Under the pieces are notes generated by a model. The model searched no databases. It was given only the letters and a program-made list of their open reading frames with translations, and was not told the origin of the DNA. From Algoriphagus oliviformis (lineage in GTDB: Bacteria; Bacteroidota; Bacteroidia; Cytophagales; Cyclobacteriaceae), in the NCBI RefSeq assembly GCF_017254915.1, contig NZ_JAFKCT010000009.1:62001-126000 (forward strand): a stretch of DNA of 64,000 bases. The letters run 5' to 3'. A program made the position numbers and the translations under genes. Below, piece by piece: positions 27,187 to 36,413 of the stretch (position 1 is its first letter; the number at the start of each line of letters is the position of its first letter).

Positions 27187-28440
27187 ATGGGCAAGACAGC
27201 TATAAAAGTAGAAAACCTCTCCAAAATCTATCGCTTGGGCGAAATCGGAACCGGTACCGTCAGCAGGGACTTGGAGAGATGGTTTAGGATGAACGTGCTA
27301 AACCAGGACGATCCCTTCCTCCAAATCGGCCAAACCAACGACCGCGCCACCAAAGGCGACTCCAACGTAGTGTACAGTCTTCAAGACTTGAATTTTGACA
27401 TCCAAGCCGGAGACGCGGTGGGGATCATCGGCAAAAACGGAGCCGGCAAAAGCACCCTGCTCAAGATCTTGTCCCGAGTGACAGCGCCCAGCGTGGGCAG
27501 TGTGAAGGTGAAAGGAAGGGTGGCCAGCTTGCTGGAAGTGGGGACTGGCTTTCACCCTGAGCTGACCGGAAAGGAGAATATCTATCTCAACGGGGCGATT
27601 TTGGGAATGACCAAGAAGGAGATCACCCGCAAGCTGGACGAGATCATCGACTTCAGCGGCGTGGAGCGCTACGTGGACACACCGGTCAAGCGCTATTCCA
27701 GCGGCATGTATGTCCGCTTGGCATTTGCCGTCGCAGCACACTTGGAGAGCGAAATCCTGATCGTTGATGAGGTGTTGGCTGTGGGAGATGCGGAGTTTCA
27801 GCGAAAATGCCTGGGCAAGATGGGCGAGGTCAGCAAAAACGAAGGCCGCACCATCCTCTTTGTCAGCCACAACATGAATGCGGTAAACAACCTTTGCAAA
27901 AAAGGGATAGTCCTGTCCAACGGCACCATGGCCTATCAGGGAAATGCGGAAAGCTCCGTCCACTACTACCTCAACAACAACCAAAACAGCAAAGGGGCGG
28001 ATCTGAAACACAAAGAAGTGAGTATCACCGCCCTCACCATCAATTCCCGCTTTGGGGATGTCAACACGGTCGAGGCTTTTGAGCGATTTCAGCTGACCAT
28101 TGAGTTTGAAATCGAAAAAGGCGAGATGCAGGACTTGTACCTGGGTGTGTTCTTCAAGGACGCGTATGGATCCCGGATCAGCTCCATTTCCAATTGGCTC
28201 AACTCCCAGGACTTCAAGGCAGCGAAGAAAAACAAAATCACTGTGGACTTGACCCACGGGGTTTCTTTCCGGGAAGGAAACTACTCTGTGGATTTGGAAT
28301 TCTTCATCCCCAACAAGGTGTATTTCGAAAACGCCCTGAGTTTTGAAGTGATCAACTCTTCCACCACGGGCTACAAGAAGGAATTCAAAAGCGAGTACGG
28401 CAACGTGTACGTTCCCAACAAGATCATCCACGAGGTATGA
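27187..28440 (+). CDS. wzt: ABC polysaccharide exporter ATPase with Wzt C-terminal domain
   Basis: ATPase of 417 residues. Walker A GKNGAGKST is near residue 81, the signature region YSSGMYVRLAFA near 175 and Walker B ILIVDEVLAVGD near 195. After about residue 275 comes a beta-rich extension of about 140 residues matching the Wzt carbohydrate-binding domain, which in known systems recognises a modified chain terminus and couples termination to export. A long N-terminal insertion precedes the Walker A motif, common in this family. The stop overlaps the next gene as ATGA. Confidence 0.93.
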   Translation: MGKTAIKVENLSKIYRLGEIGTGTVSRDLERWFRMNVLNQDDPFLQIGQTNDRATKGDSNVVYSLQDLNFDIQAGDAVGIIGKNGAGKSTLLKILSRVTAPSVGSVKVKGRVASLLEVGTGFHPELTGKENIYLNGAILGMTKKEITRKLDEIIDFSGVERYVDTPVKRYSSGMYVRLAFAVAAHLESEILIVDEVLAVGDAEFQRKCLGKMGEVSKNEGRTILFVSHNMNAVNNLCKKGIVLSNGTMAYQGNAESSVHYYLNNNQNSKGADLKHKEVSITALTINSRFGDVNTVEAFERFQLTIEFEIEKGEMQDLYLGVFFKDAYGSRISSISNWLNSQDFKAAKKNKITVDLTHGVSFREGNYSVDLEFFIPNKVYFENALSFEVINSSTTGYKKEFKSEYGNVYVPNKIIHEV

Positions 28441-29324
28441 GAATCCTCTTTTTTTCCTCAGTCTGCAAAAGCCTGGAGATCTTCCAAGTCGCCTCGGAAA
28501 GCTACCTGAAGCTAAATCGGGAGGGCTTTGAGCTCGACTATTTGTTTCTCGACGACAATCGGGACCCGAGGACGAAAGAGTACCTGGCCAAGTTGGTCGC
28601 AGAGCGGGAAGACGCCTCCTTTTTGGATTTCCAAATGGATACCCAGACGGAATATACCAACCACGACTGGGACAGCAAGAAGATCGACCGCATCATCGCA
28701 ATCAAGAACGCGGCAATCCGGGAAGCCCTCAGTGGAGGGTACGACTACCTGTTTTTGGTGGACTCCGACCTGGTGCTGCATCCCGATACCTTGGCCAGCT
28801 TGGTGGAGGCCGGAAAGGATTTCATATTCAGTATATTCTGGACCAAATTTCGGGAGGATTCCCCCTATACGCCAAACGCATGGGATTTTCATTCCTGGAA
28901 CTACCATTCCGAAGACTCCTACTATCGGCTCAAGGAGCCTGGCGTGTTCGAAGTGGGGGGAGGAGGAGCCTGTACGCTGCTCTCCCGAGAGCTCCTCGAA
29001 AAAGGACTGAACTTCAACCGGCTCAGCAGCATGAATTTCCAGGGGGAGGATCGGCATTTCTGTACCCGGGCGCAAGCCTTGGGCTATGGGCTGTTTGTCG
29101 ACTCCAGGCTGCCATGCTACCATATTTTTCAGGATGAAATGGCCCCCGAGGCAGCCGCGTGGTATGCGCAGGGAGCGAGAAGGGATTTTTTTGACCGCTG
29201 GCTGGACGCACAGTGGAGACAGGAGGTTAAGAGGCGATTTGAATATGATCCCCGTTTTTCCGTGCGGGTGAAAAAGTTCTTGTACGAGGTCCGCAATTCC
29301 TTTTCCAACCATTTTTTGGCCTAA
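28437..29324 (+). CDS. GT-A glycosyltransferase with DSD motif
   Basis: Cytoplasmic transferase of 295 residues. Seen: an N-terminus RILFFSSVCKSLEIFQVASE, a Rossmann-like first part and the metal-binding LFLVDSDLVLHPD motif near residue 100, plus a GGGGACTLLSRELL stretch near 180. This arrangement resembles Anp1-like and related GT-A transferases. It is translationally coupled to wzt through ATGA. Placement next to the Wzt chain-recognition domain allows a role in chain extension or capping, but this is inference. Confidence 0.75.
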   Translation: MRILFFSSVCKSLEIFQVASESYLKLNREGFELDYLFLDDNRDPRTKEYLAKLVAEREDASFLDFQMDTQTEYTNHDWDSKKIDRIIAIKNAAIREALSGGYDYLFLVDSDLVLHPDTLASLVEAGKDFIFSIFWTKFREDSPYTPNAWDFHSWNYHSEDSYYRLKEPGVFEVGGGGACTLLSRELLEKGLNFNRLSSMNFQGEDRHFCTRAQALGYGLFVDSRLPCYHIFQDEMAPEAAAWYAQGARRDFFDRWLDAQWRQEVKRRFEYDPRFSVRVKKFLYEVRNSFSNHFLA

Positions 29325-29373
29325 GCCAAGAGATGGGCAGTAGACGGCTTCGTCAAAAAAACAAATAGCTAAA

Positions 29374-30492
29374 ATGCACAACCAAAAAGTAATCCTGGTT
29401 TTTGGTACTCGACCAGAAGCGATCAAGATGGCCCCTTTGGCCTTGAAGTTCAAGGACAATCCGGCCATTGACCTGAAGATCTGCATCACTGCACAGCATC
29501 GCCACATGCTGGACCAGGTGATGGAGTTTTTTGGGCTCCAGGCAGACTACGACCTGGATCTGATGAAGGCCAACCAGTCACTCAATCAGCTGGCTTCCAG
29601 AATACTGTCAGCTTTTGACGAGGTGCTGGAGCGGGAGCAGCCGGATTGGATCTTTGTCCATGGCGACACCACTACCAGCTCCATGTGCGCCTTGGCGGCG
29701 TTTCATCGCCGGGTGAGGATTGCCCACGTCGAGGCTGGACTCCGGACCTACATCAAGGATTCTCCTTTTCCGGAGGAGATCAACCGTCAGATGACCGGCA
29801 AGATCACCGATCTGCACTTTGCGCCTACGACCTCATCCCGAGACAACCTCCAGCGGGAGGGAGTGGAGGAGCAGGACATTCTCGTCACTGGAAATACCGT
29901 CATCGACGCCCTGCATCTGGCGGTACAAAAGCTCCAGTCAGGCTATGAAGACGATGAAATCGCCCAGCTGAAATCGGTCATCACCGCTGGCAAGAAGGTC
30001 ATCACCGTGACAGGACATCGCAGGGAAAACTTCGGTGGTGGCTTTGAGCGGATCTGCGAAGCGATCAAAAAGCTGTCGGCCATCGAGGACGTGCAGGTGA
30101 TCTTTCCCGTACACCTCAATCCCAACGTCCAGCAGCCTGTCAACGACCTGCTTTCCGGCATTGCCAATATACACCTGATCAGTCCCTTGGCTTATCCTGC
30201 CTTTGTGTACCTGATGCAGGCATCCCATATCATCCTCACCGATTCCGGTGGAGTGCAGGAGGAGGCGCCCTCGCTGGGCAAGCCGGTGCTGGTCATGCGC
30301 GAAAACACCGAGCGTCCGGAGGCCGTGGAAGCGGGAACGGTGAAGTTGGTGGGGACGGATCCCGAGAAGATCTATTCCGAAGTGGCCGCTTTGATCCAAA
30401 ATCCGGAAAATTACCAGCGCATGTCCTCCGCATACAATCCCTATGGCGACGGCCAGGCGGTCGAGCGGATCAACCAGCTCTTTGTCGGATGA
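29374..30492 (+). CDS. wecB: UDP-N-acetylglucosamine 2-epimerase, non-hydrolysing
   Basis: Cytoplasmic enzyme interconverting UDP-GlcNAc and UDP-ManNAc. The 372-residue length is normal; the N-terminal FGTRPEAIKMAPL, VHGDTTT near 93, HVEAGLRT near 116 and the C-terminal TDSGGVQEEAPSLG and ENTERPEA motifs are all present. Unlike neuC at 21724 it keeps the nucleotide attached. A dehydrogenase such as the one at 16146 could oxidise the product to UDP-ManNAcA. Start is ATG after a 49-bp gap; its stop overlaps the next gene as ATGA. Confidence 0.95.
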   Translation: MHNQKVILVFGTRPEAIKMAPLALKFKDNPAIDLKICITAQHRHMLDQVMEFFGLQADYDLDLMKANQSLNQLASRILSAFDEVLEREQPDWIFVHGDTTTSSMCALAAFHRRVRIAHVEAGLRTYIKDSPFPEEINRQMTGKITDLHFAPTTSSRDNLQREGVEEQDILVTGNTVIDALHLAVQKLQSGYEDDEIAQLKSVITAGKKVITVTGHRRENFGGGFERICEAIKKLSAIEDVQVIFPVHLNPNVQQPVNDLLSGIANIHLISPLAYPAFVYLMQASHIILTDSGGVQEEAPSLGKPVLVMRENTERPEAVEAGTVKLVGTDPEKIYSEVAALIQNPENYQRMSSAYNPYGDGQAVERINQLFVG

Positions 30493-31724
30493 GAATAGCC
30501 GTCATCGCCGAGTCGATCAATGTCAACGACAGCAGTGGATCCAAGGTCAACGTAGAGCTGATCAAAAACCTGGCGAAAATATGCGAGCAGGTGACGGTGT
30601 ACCACTACACCCAGCGGGACATCCAGCTCGCCGGGATTCCCTGCATCAGTATCCGGGAAAGGAAGCTGTCCCTAAACTACGTCCTGAGCAGGTCCCAGCG
30701 GTACTTTACCAAGTTTACCGGGATTTCGCTCCATCGTCCTTTGGAGAGCCTGTTTGGGTTTTCGTTTACCTTCTTCAGCGACACGCGGAGTATCCGGGCG
30801 GTTTTGCCTGAGATAGTCCAGGGAGACTATGACTCGGTGATCACGCTGAGCAAAGGCTCCAGCTTTAGACCCCACTATGCGCTGCTGAAGTTTCCGGAGC
30901 TGCATGGCAAGTGGCTGGCCTATATCCACGATCCTTACCCCTTCCATTTCTATCCAAGGCCTTTTACCCAGGTGTTGCCCGGCTATAGGCAAAAGGAGGA
31001 GTTTTTCAGGGAGCTTTCAAAAGTTGCCCGCTACGTAGGCTTTCCCAGTAAGCTGCTGTCTGAGTGGATGGGTTCCTTTTTCCCGGAGATGGTCGGCAAA
31101 TCCGTCATCATTCCCCACCAGATCAGCGAGTTTGATCCCAACGAGCGCCTGGACCTTCCCGGATGGTCATCCGGCAATTTCAACCTGCTGCACGCCGGCA
31201 ACTTGCTCAAGGAGCGCCCGGTGGATAGTTTGATTTTGGCCTTCCAACGCTTTCTGAAGCAGCATCCCGAGGCCAAAGCCCACGCAAGGCTGTTTTTCGT
31301 AGGTCCGGCCCAGCACCATGAAGCAAAACTCAGGGACTATTGCAGCCAGATCGAGGAGCTGACGGTGATTACCGATTTCATCCGCTTTGAGCATGCGCTA
31401 TATCTCCAAAAGGAAGCCACCGTCAACGTGATCGTGGAGTCCAAGTCCGAGATCAGTCCCTTCCTTCCGGGCAAATTTCCCCATTGCGTCTTGGCCGATA
31501 AGCCTATTCTGCTGATGTCTCCCCTATATTCGGAGACCAGAAGGCTGCTGGGCAAGGACTATCCCTATGTGGCTGAGTCTGATGACGTCGAGGGCCTAAG
31601 CCAAGTCATCGCCGAGCTCTATTCCCAATGGGTAAAAGAAAAGAATTTGAAATTAAACCGTCCCGACCTGAAGGACTACGTGGGAGTAGACCACCTCAGG
31701 CAGGTCATGGCCAGTATCGCGTAG
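30489..31724 (+). CDS. GT4-like (GT-B) glycosyltransferase
   Basis: Cytoplasmic GT-B protein of 411 residues. The N-terminus RIAVIAESINVNDSSGSKVN and the C-terminal region with NLLHAGNLLKERP near 235 and a late donor-binding block SPFLPGKFPHCVLADKPIL resemble GT4 transferases, though the usual E-x7-E donor motif is not clear. It overlaps wecB (ATGA) and ends 3 bp before the next gene. Acceptor and donor are unknown. Confidence 0.75.
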   Translation: MRIAVIAESINVNDSSGSKVNVELIKNLAKICEQVTVYHYTQRDIQLAGIPCISIRERKLSLNYVLSRSQRYFTKFTGISLHRPLESLFGFSFTFFSDTRSIRAVLPEIVQGDYDSVITLSKGSSFRPHYALLKFPELHGKWLAYIHDPYPFHFYPRPFTQVLPGYRQKEEFFRELSKVARYVGFPSKLLSEWMGSFFPEMVGKSVIIPHQISEFDPNERLDLPGWSSGNFNLLHAGNLLKERPVDSLILAFQRFLKQHPEAKAHARLFFVGPAQHHEAKLRDYCSQIEELTVITDFIRFEHALYLQKEATVNVIVESKSEISPFLPGKFPHCVLADKPILLMSPLYSETRRLLGKDYPYVAESDDVEGLSQVIAELYSQWVKEKNLKLNRPDLKDYVGVDHLRQVMASIA

Positions 31725-31727
31725 TAG

Positions 31728-33128
31728 ATGAGTACAAAAAAAGTTCTGATTCTGATCCCCGATGGTGTGGGGCTGAGAAATTTCGCCTTCAGCAATTTTG
31801 TGAAGCGGGCCGAGGAAGCTGGATTGGAAATCGTGTATTGGAACAATTCCAGCTTTGGGCTGGCGGACATAGGGCTGACGGAAGTCAAAACACCCAAACC
31901 CCGACCTCACTTCCTCACCGATATCGTCAAACGCGTCAAGATCGAAAACTACATCGACTGGTATGCCGAGGAGTTTGAAGACCAGGCTTTCCACGACTAT
32001 AAGTTTAACGCAGGCAAGCCGTCCAGCGCAAAAGACCGGGTCAAAGCCGCGTTTTTCAGTTTCTTCAAGATGTACCTGGCCGGGGATCGCAGGAAGCAAT
32101 CCCAGCCGCTGATCAATGTCCTGGAGCGTAGAACCGCTTACTTTCGCGACTGCGTGGCCCAGCTCCAGCAGCTCAAGCCAGACTATGTCTTTTGCTCCAA
32201 CCAGCGGCCGATCACGGCCGTGGCGCCCATCGAGGCGGCCAAGTCGCTCGGAATCCCTACAGGCACGTTCATTTTTTCTTGGGACAACCTGCCCAAGGCC
32301 ACCATGGTGATCGATCCTGACCACTATTTTGTGTGGAGTGACTATATGAAAAAGGAGCTGACCAAATACAATCCCGAGATCGCTCCAGAGCGGATCACGG
32401 TGACGGGTACGCCCCAGTTTGAAATCTACAGGGATGAAGCGCTGCTTGCCAACAAGGAGCAATTCTCCGAGCGCCACCAGCTCAAACCTGGAGTGAGGTA
32501 CATCTGCTTTTCCGGGGATGACCACACCACCAGCCCCTATGATGAGTACTACCTCCGGGACTTGGCGGAGTCCGTCCGCGAGATCAACGAAGAGGCGGGA
32601 GTGGAGCGATTCGGAATTCTGTTCAGAAGATGCCCGGTGGACAAAAGCCGCCGGTACGACCCTGTGCTGGACGAGTTTAGCGACCTGATCCGCGCGGCAG
32701 ACCCCAAGTGGGAAGCCGCTGGGGAGGTTTGGAATCAAATCATGCCCATGCCCGCAGACCAAGAGATGCTGGTCAATACCGTCTACCATACCGATATCGT
32801 CTTCAATGTCGGCTCATCGATGGTCTTTGATTTTTACGCTTTGGGCAAGCCATGCTGCTACTTCAACTATGATCCGGCGGAGGCGGGGGGCGGGCGCTGG
32901 AGCGTCAAGACACTGAACAACTTCATCCATTTTCGCTCACGTCCCAGCGAGGACGCCGTATTTTGGATCAACGACAAAAAAGAGATCAAGGCGCGTATAC
33001 TGGAATATTTTGCCCAGCCCAGCTCCTGGAATGAGCAGGCGACCAAGGCCTGGTATGAGCTGGTCATCCACCAGCCTATCGACCGGGCATCCCGAAATAT
33101 CTGCTCCAAAATCAGGGAATTGGCTTGA
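31728..33128 (+). CDS. Putative GT-B transferase of surface carbohydrate synthesis, family unclear
   Basis: A 466-residue soluble protein. The N-terminus KKVLILIPDGVGLRNFAFSN and the C-terminal TDIVFNVGSSMVFDFYALG block, in which a serine-rich donor loop follows a predicted strand, look like a GT-B fold related to glycerophosphotransferases or UDP-sugar transferases. It contains HYFVWSDYMKKEL near residue 205, the position where such proteins bind acceptor. No membrane segment is seen. The locus encodes CMP-nonulosonate synthesis but no canonical sialyltransferase, so this is one candidate for that step; evidence is circumstantial. Confidence 0.6.
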   Translation: MSTKKVLILIPDGVGLRNFAFSNFVKRAEEAGLEIVYWNNSSFGLADIGLTEVKTPKPRPHFLTDIVKRVKIENYIDWYAEEFEDQAFHDYKFNAGKPSSAKDRVKAAFFSFFKMYLAGDRRKQSQPLINVLERRTAYFRDCVAQLQQLKPDYVFCSNQRPITAVAPIEAAKSLGIPTGTFIFSWDNLPKATMVIDPDHYFVWSDYMKKELTKYNPEIAPERITVTGTPQFEIYRDEALLANKEQFSERHQLKPGVRYICFSGDDHTTSPYDEYYLRDLAESVREINEEAGVERFGILFRRCPVDKSRRYDPVLDEFSDLIRAADPKWEAAGEVWNQIMPMPADQEMLVNTVYHTDIVFNVGSSMVFDFYALGKPCCYFNYDPAEAGGGRWSVKTLNNFIHFRSRPSEDAVFWINDKKEIKARILEYFAQPSSWNEQATKAWYELVIHQPIDRASRNICSKIRELA

Positions 33129-33148
33129 GGCAGGAGCAGACCCCTACG

Positions 33149-34306
33149 ATGAAGACCGTCGCCTTCCTCACCCCGGAGTATCCCCTGCCCAGCATGGGCT
33201 ATACCGGAGGCATAGGAACGAGCATTAAAAACCTGGCCGATTTCTATGGAAGTCAAGGGCTCCGGGTTTTTATTTTTGTTTATGGCCAGCGGGAAGATAG
33301 GGTAGAGGAGCGCGAGGCCAAGACCTTCGTGTTTATCAGGCAGGTCTATGCCGGGAGCATAGGCTGGCTGGTGAACCGCTTCAGGATTCAGCGGGTGGTC
33401 AATCGCTGGGTCGCCAAAGCCGGGATAGAATTGATAGAGGTTCCCGATTGGACGGGGATTTCGGCGTTTATCCGTTTTGACTGCCCGACGGTACTGAAGC
33501 TTCACGGCTCAGACACCTTTTTTTGCCATCTGGAGGGGCGGCAGGTCAAGTCGAGAAACCGCTGGTTTGAAAAGACCGCTTTCAAAAGTGCAGACCATAT
33601 CGTGGCAGTCAGCGATTTCGTGGGGCGAAAGTCCTGCGAGCTGTTTGGAACCCGGCGCAGCTACGAGGTGATCCACAACGGGATCCACTTGGATGCCTTG
33701 GAGCCTCAGACGGCCGGTTCACAGTCTGGTGCCAAAACGGTCTTTTACTTTGGAAGCCTGATCCGAAAAAAGGGCGTGCTGGAGATTCCCGCGATCTATA
33801 ACCTCGTCCATCAGCAACACCCCAATGTGCGTCTTGTACTGGCTGGCAACGACGCCTTTGATATCCATACAGGATCGGGCTCCACCTGGGAACTGATGAA
33901 GCAGGCATTCAGCACCGAGGCTTTTCCCTCGGTGGAATACTTGGGACTGGTCAAGCATGGGCAGATCCGACGACTGATCCAGCAGGCGGATGTCTGTATT
34001 TTTCCGTCCTATGCCGAGGCCTTTCCGGTCTCATGGCTGGAGGCGATGGCTCAGGGCAAAGCGCTGGTGTGTAGTGATATAGGCTGGTCTCCGGAGGTCA
34101 TTCTGGGAGAGGAAGTCGGCTTTACCGCCCATCCTGCTGATCATCGCGCTTACGCCGCGCATGTCGTCAATTTGTTGGAAAATGACCAACTGAGGGAGAA
34201 AATGGGCAAGTCCGCCCTTGCCTCTGTGCAGGCAAATTTCTCGATCGAACAAGTGGGGAGGCAGCATTTGGATCTCCTCAGTCAGAAAATCAAAAAAAGA
34301 AGATGA
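33149..34306 (+). CDS. GT4 glycosyltransferase
   Basis: GT-B transferase of 385 residues. The start ATG at 33149 is chosen because it gives MKTVAFLTPEYPLPSMGYTGG with the glycine-rich GGIGT loop at the usual place; TTG at 33125 overlapping the previous stop is an alternative. Conserved GT4 features are VSDFVGRKS, the IHNGIHLD block near 180 and the FPSYAEAFPVSWLEAMA donor-site motif near 285 with the E-x7-E spacing. It ends overlapping the next gene (ATGA). Confidence 0.9.
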   Translation: MKTVAFLTPEYPLPSMGYTGGIGTSIKNLADFYGSQGLRVFIFVYGQREDRVEEREAKTFVFIRQVYAGSIGWLVNRFRIQRVVNRWVAKAGIELIEVPDWTGISAFIRFDCPTVLKLHGSDTFFCHLEGRQVKSRNRWFEKTAFKSADHIVAVSDFVGRKSCELFGTRRSYEVIHNGIHLDALEPQTAGSQSGAKTVFYFGSLIRKKGVLEIPAIYNLVHQQHPNVRLVLAGNDAFDIHTGSGSTWELMKQAFSTEAFPSVEYLGLVKHGQIRRLIQQADVCIFPSYAEAFPVSWLEAMAQGKALVCSDIGWSPEVILGEEVGFTAHPADHRAYAAHVVNLLENDQLREKMGKSALASVQANFSIEQVGRQHLDLLSQKIKKRR

Positions 34307-35304
34307 AAATCTCCCTCGTCATCTGCACCTACATGCGTCCGGATGCGATCATGGATCTGCTGGAGTCTGTGAAGCCGCAGCGACTACAGCCCCACGAAAT
34401 CATCATCGTGGACGGGTCGACCAATGAGGAAACCAAGCGTGCCGTTTCGGGTTTTTCTTGCGAAGTGCCGGTTCATTACCATCTGGTGGAGCCCGGGCAC
34501 AGAGGGCTCACCCGACAGCGGAATTTCGGCACGGCCCGGGTAGCCGCAGAGTCGGAGATCGTGGCCTTTCTGGATGACGACGTGGTACTTCACCCCCAGT
34601 ATTTTGAGGAAATAGCCAAGACCTTCGCAGCGCACCCCGAGGCAATAGGAGTAGGGGGACTGGATGTCAGGGAAAACGGCTACTTCAAGCTGCAGCCCGG
34701 GCAGGAGGTTTCGAGGTTTTCGCACTATGTTTTTGACGGCTATGCGACCCCGGATTCGCTTCGGTTTAAGATCAGAAAGCTGTTTGGCTTGATGCCCGAT
34801 TTGCCTCCGGATATCATTCCCGCCTATTCCCACGGTCGCAGCGGGCACCCGCCGAGCGGGAAGACGTATGAGGTAGAGCACCTGATCGGACTGAGCATGG
34901 CCTATAGGAAGTCGCTCTTTGGGCACATCCGGTTTTCTCCTTATTTCGAAGGCTACGGCCTGTACGAGGATTTTGACTTTTCCCTGCGGTCTTTGGCCTA
35001 TGGCAAGCTGTACGTCAACACCAAAGCCACCCTGGAGCACTATCACGTGGCTCCCGGCCGCCCCAATTTCTACAAGTATGGCCAGATGGTCGTCACCAAC
35101 GGATGGTATGTATGGAGACTTCGGTTTCCCAAAACCCGCCTTGCGGATACCCTGAAGTGGCACCTGACCTGTCTCCTCCTCACCCATATCCGACTGCTCA
35201 TCGTGGTCAAAGGCCCCCACCGAGGAGATGCGGTGCGGGACTACCTGGGTCGGATGAAGGCTTGGTTTGTGCTTTGGTTCAAAAAGCCCCGGGTCGTACT
35301 ATGA
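34303..35304 (+). CDS. Glycosyltransferase family 2
   Basis: GT-A transferase of 333 residues. The N-terminal ISLVICTYMRPDAI, the IIIVDGST motif near residue 30 and the metal-binding FLDDDVVLHPQYF near 88 are clear. A YEDFDFSLR motif near 225 corresponds to the catalytic ED-x-D region. A hydrophobic helix near residue 290 may associate with the membrane. Translationally coupled to both neighbours through ATGA overlaps. Confidence 0.9.
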   Translation: MKISLVICTYMRPDAIMDLLESVKPQRLQPHEIIIVDGSTNEETKRAVSGFSCEVPVHYHLVEPGHRGLTRQRNFGTARVAAESEIVAFLDDDVVLHPQYFEEIAKTFAAHPEAIGVGGLDVRENGYFKLQPGQEVSRFSHYVFDGYATPDSLRFKIRKLFGLMPDLPPDIIPAYSHGRSGHPPSGKTYEVEHLIGLSMAYRKSLFGHIRFSPYFEGYGLYEDFDFSLRSLAYGKLYVNTKATLEHYHVAPGRPNFYKYGQMVVTNGWYVWRLRFPKTRLADTLKWHLTCLLLTHIRLLIVVKGPHRGDAVRDYLGRMKAWFVLWFKKPRVVL

Positions 35305-36413
35305 GGTTTTTGGTGGTTTCGCACGCGGCGCATTTTGCAAGGGAGGGAAAGTGGTATTCCTACGGACCTCTGGTCAAGGAGATGGTACTCTGGGAAAAGT
35401 GCGTGGATCAGATGGAGATCTTTGCTCCGGTAGTCCCGTCCAATGAGGATGCCATCAACCTGCCTTACCGCGCTGACAGTACCTTTGTGAACGAGTCGCC
35501 TTCCCTGGACTTTACAAGCCTTGGCGAAGCAGCCAAGAGCGCCGTCAAGCTTCCCTGGATTGTGGTAAAGATGTGGGTGGCCATGTGGTTCGCCGATCAC
35601 ATCCACCTGAGATGCCCCGGCAATCTGGCCTTGGTCGGCTGCCTGCTGCAGGTTTTTTTCCCTTGGAAAAAGAAAACCGTGAAATATGCGGGCAACTGGG
35701 ATGCGAAAAGCGCCCAGCCCAAGACCTACAAGCTGCAGCAGTGGATCATCAACCAGCCCTGGCTGAGCCGCAACATGACCGTGCTGGTCTATGGCGACTG
35801 GGCCCACAGTTCCAGCAATGTCCGTCCCTTTTTCACGGCTAGCTACCAGGAGGCGGACTTTGCTCCTGTGGAAAAATCGCCCGTCTCCGAAGGGATCAAA
35901 CTGGTCTATGTCGGGGGACTGGTGAGCGGAAAAAACCCAATGATGTCCTTGCAGGCGTTGAAGCTGCTGGTGGACGCGGGACACGATGCCCGTTTGGTGT
36001 TTTGTGGGGAGGGGGCCGAGCGAAAGGCCCTCGAAGCCTTCGTCGCATTGCATGGACTGGATTCGCGGGTGCTGCTGCGTGGCAACGTGAGTGCACAGGA
36101 GGTGAAGCAGGAGCTGGTCGAAGCCCATTTTTTGGTGTTCCTGTCCGACTCTGAGGGGTGGCCCAAGGTCGTCGCCGAGGCGATGAGCTGGTCCTGTATC
36201 CCCATCACGACTGCCGTCAGCTGCGTACCCGAGATGGTCGGTCGTGGCAGACGCGGCGTATTGGTGGACAAAGAGCCGACTCAGATCGTGGAGGCTATCC
36301 TCGCTATCAATCGGCACCCGCAAAAGCTCCGGCAAATGCAAGAGGAGGCTCGCGACTGGGCGAGGCAGTTCACCCTGGAGCGCTTTGCGGCCGAAATCGA
36401 AAAACTGGTATGA
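35301..36413 (+). CDS. GT4 glycosyltransferase
   Basis: GT-B transferase of 370 residues. The start ATG at 35301 overlaps the upstream TGA and gives MRFLVVSHAAHF; the much longer open frame upstream runs through the previous gene out of frame and has no family-like sequence. The C-terminal half has LVYVGGLVSGKNP near 200, VFCGEGAERK near 230 and the donor motif SDSEGWPKVVAEAMSW near 285. Next gene begins at its stop (ATGA). Confidence 0.9.
   Translation: MRFLVVSHAAHFAREGKWYSYGPLVKEMVLWEKCVDQMEIFAPVVPSNEDAINLPYRADSTFVNESPSLDFTSLGEAAKSAVKLPWIVVKMWVAMWFADHIHLRCPGNLALVGCLLQVFFPWKKKTVKYAGNWDAKSAQPKTYKLQQWIINQPWLSRNMTVLVYGDWAHSSSNVRPFFTASYQEADFAPVEKSPVSEGIKLVYVGGLVSGKNPMMSLQALKLLVDAGHDARLVFCGEGAERKALEAFVALHGLDSRVLLRGNVSAQEVKQELVEAHFLVFLSDSEGWPKVVAEAMSWSCIPITTAVSCVPEMVGRGRRGVLVDKEPTQIVEAILAINRHPQKLRQMQEEARDWARQFTLERFAAEIEKLV

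Noticed and set aside
31653..32789. 378-codon minus-strand frame
   Set aside because: Shadow of the 466-residue GT-B-like gene; no recognisable motifs or start context.
35103..35300. Upstream extension of the GT4 gene at 35301
   Set aside because: It reads out of frame through the previous glycosyltransferase; the ATGA-coupled ATG at 35301 gives the family N-terminus.
36158..36409. Upstream extension of the GT4 gene at 36410
   Set aside because: Same situation: the extension lies inside the preceding gene in another frame, and ATG 36410 gives the GGAE-type N-terminus.
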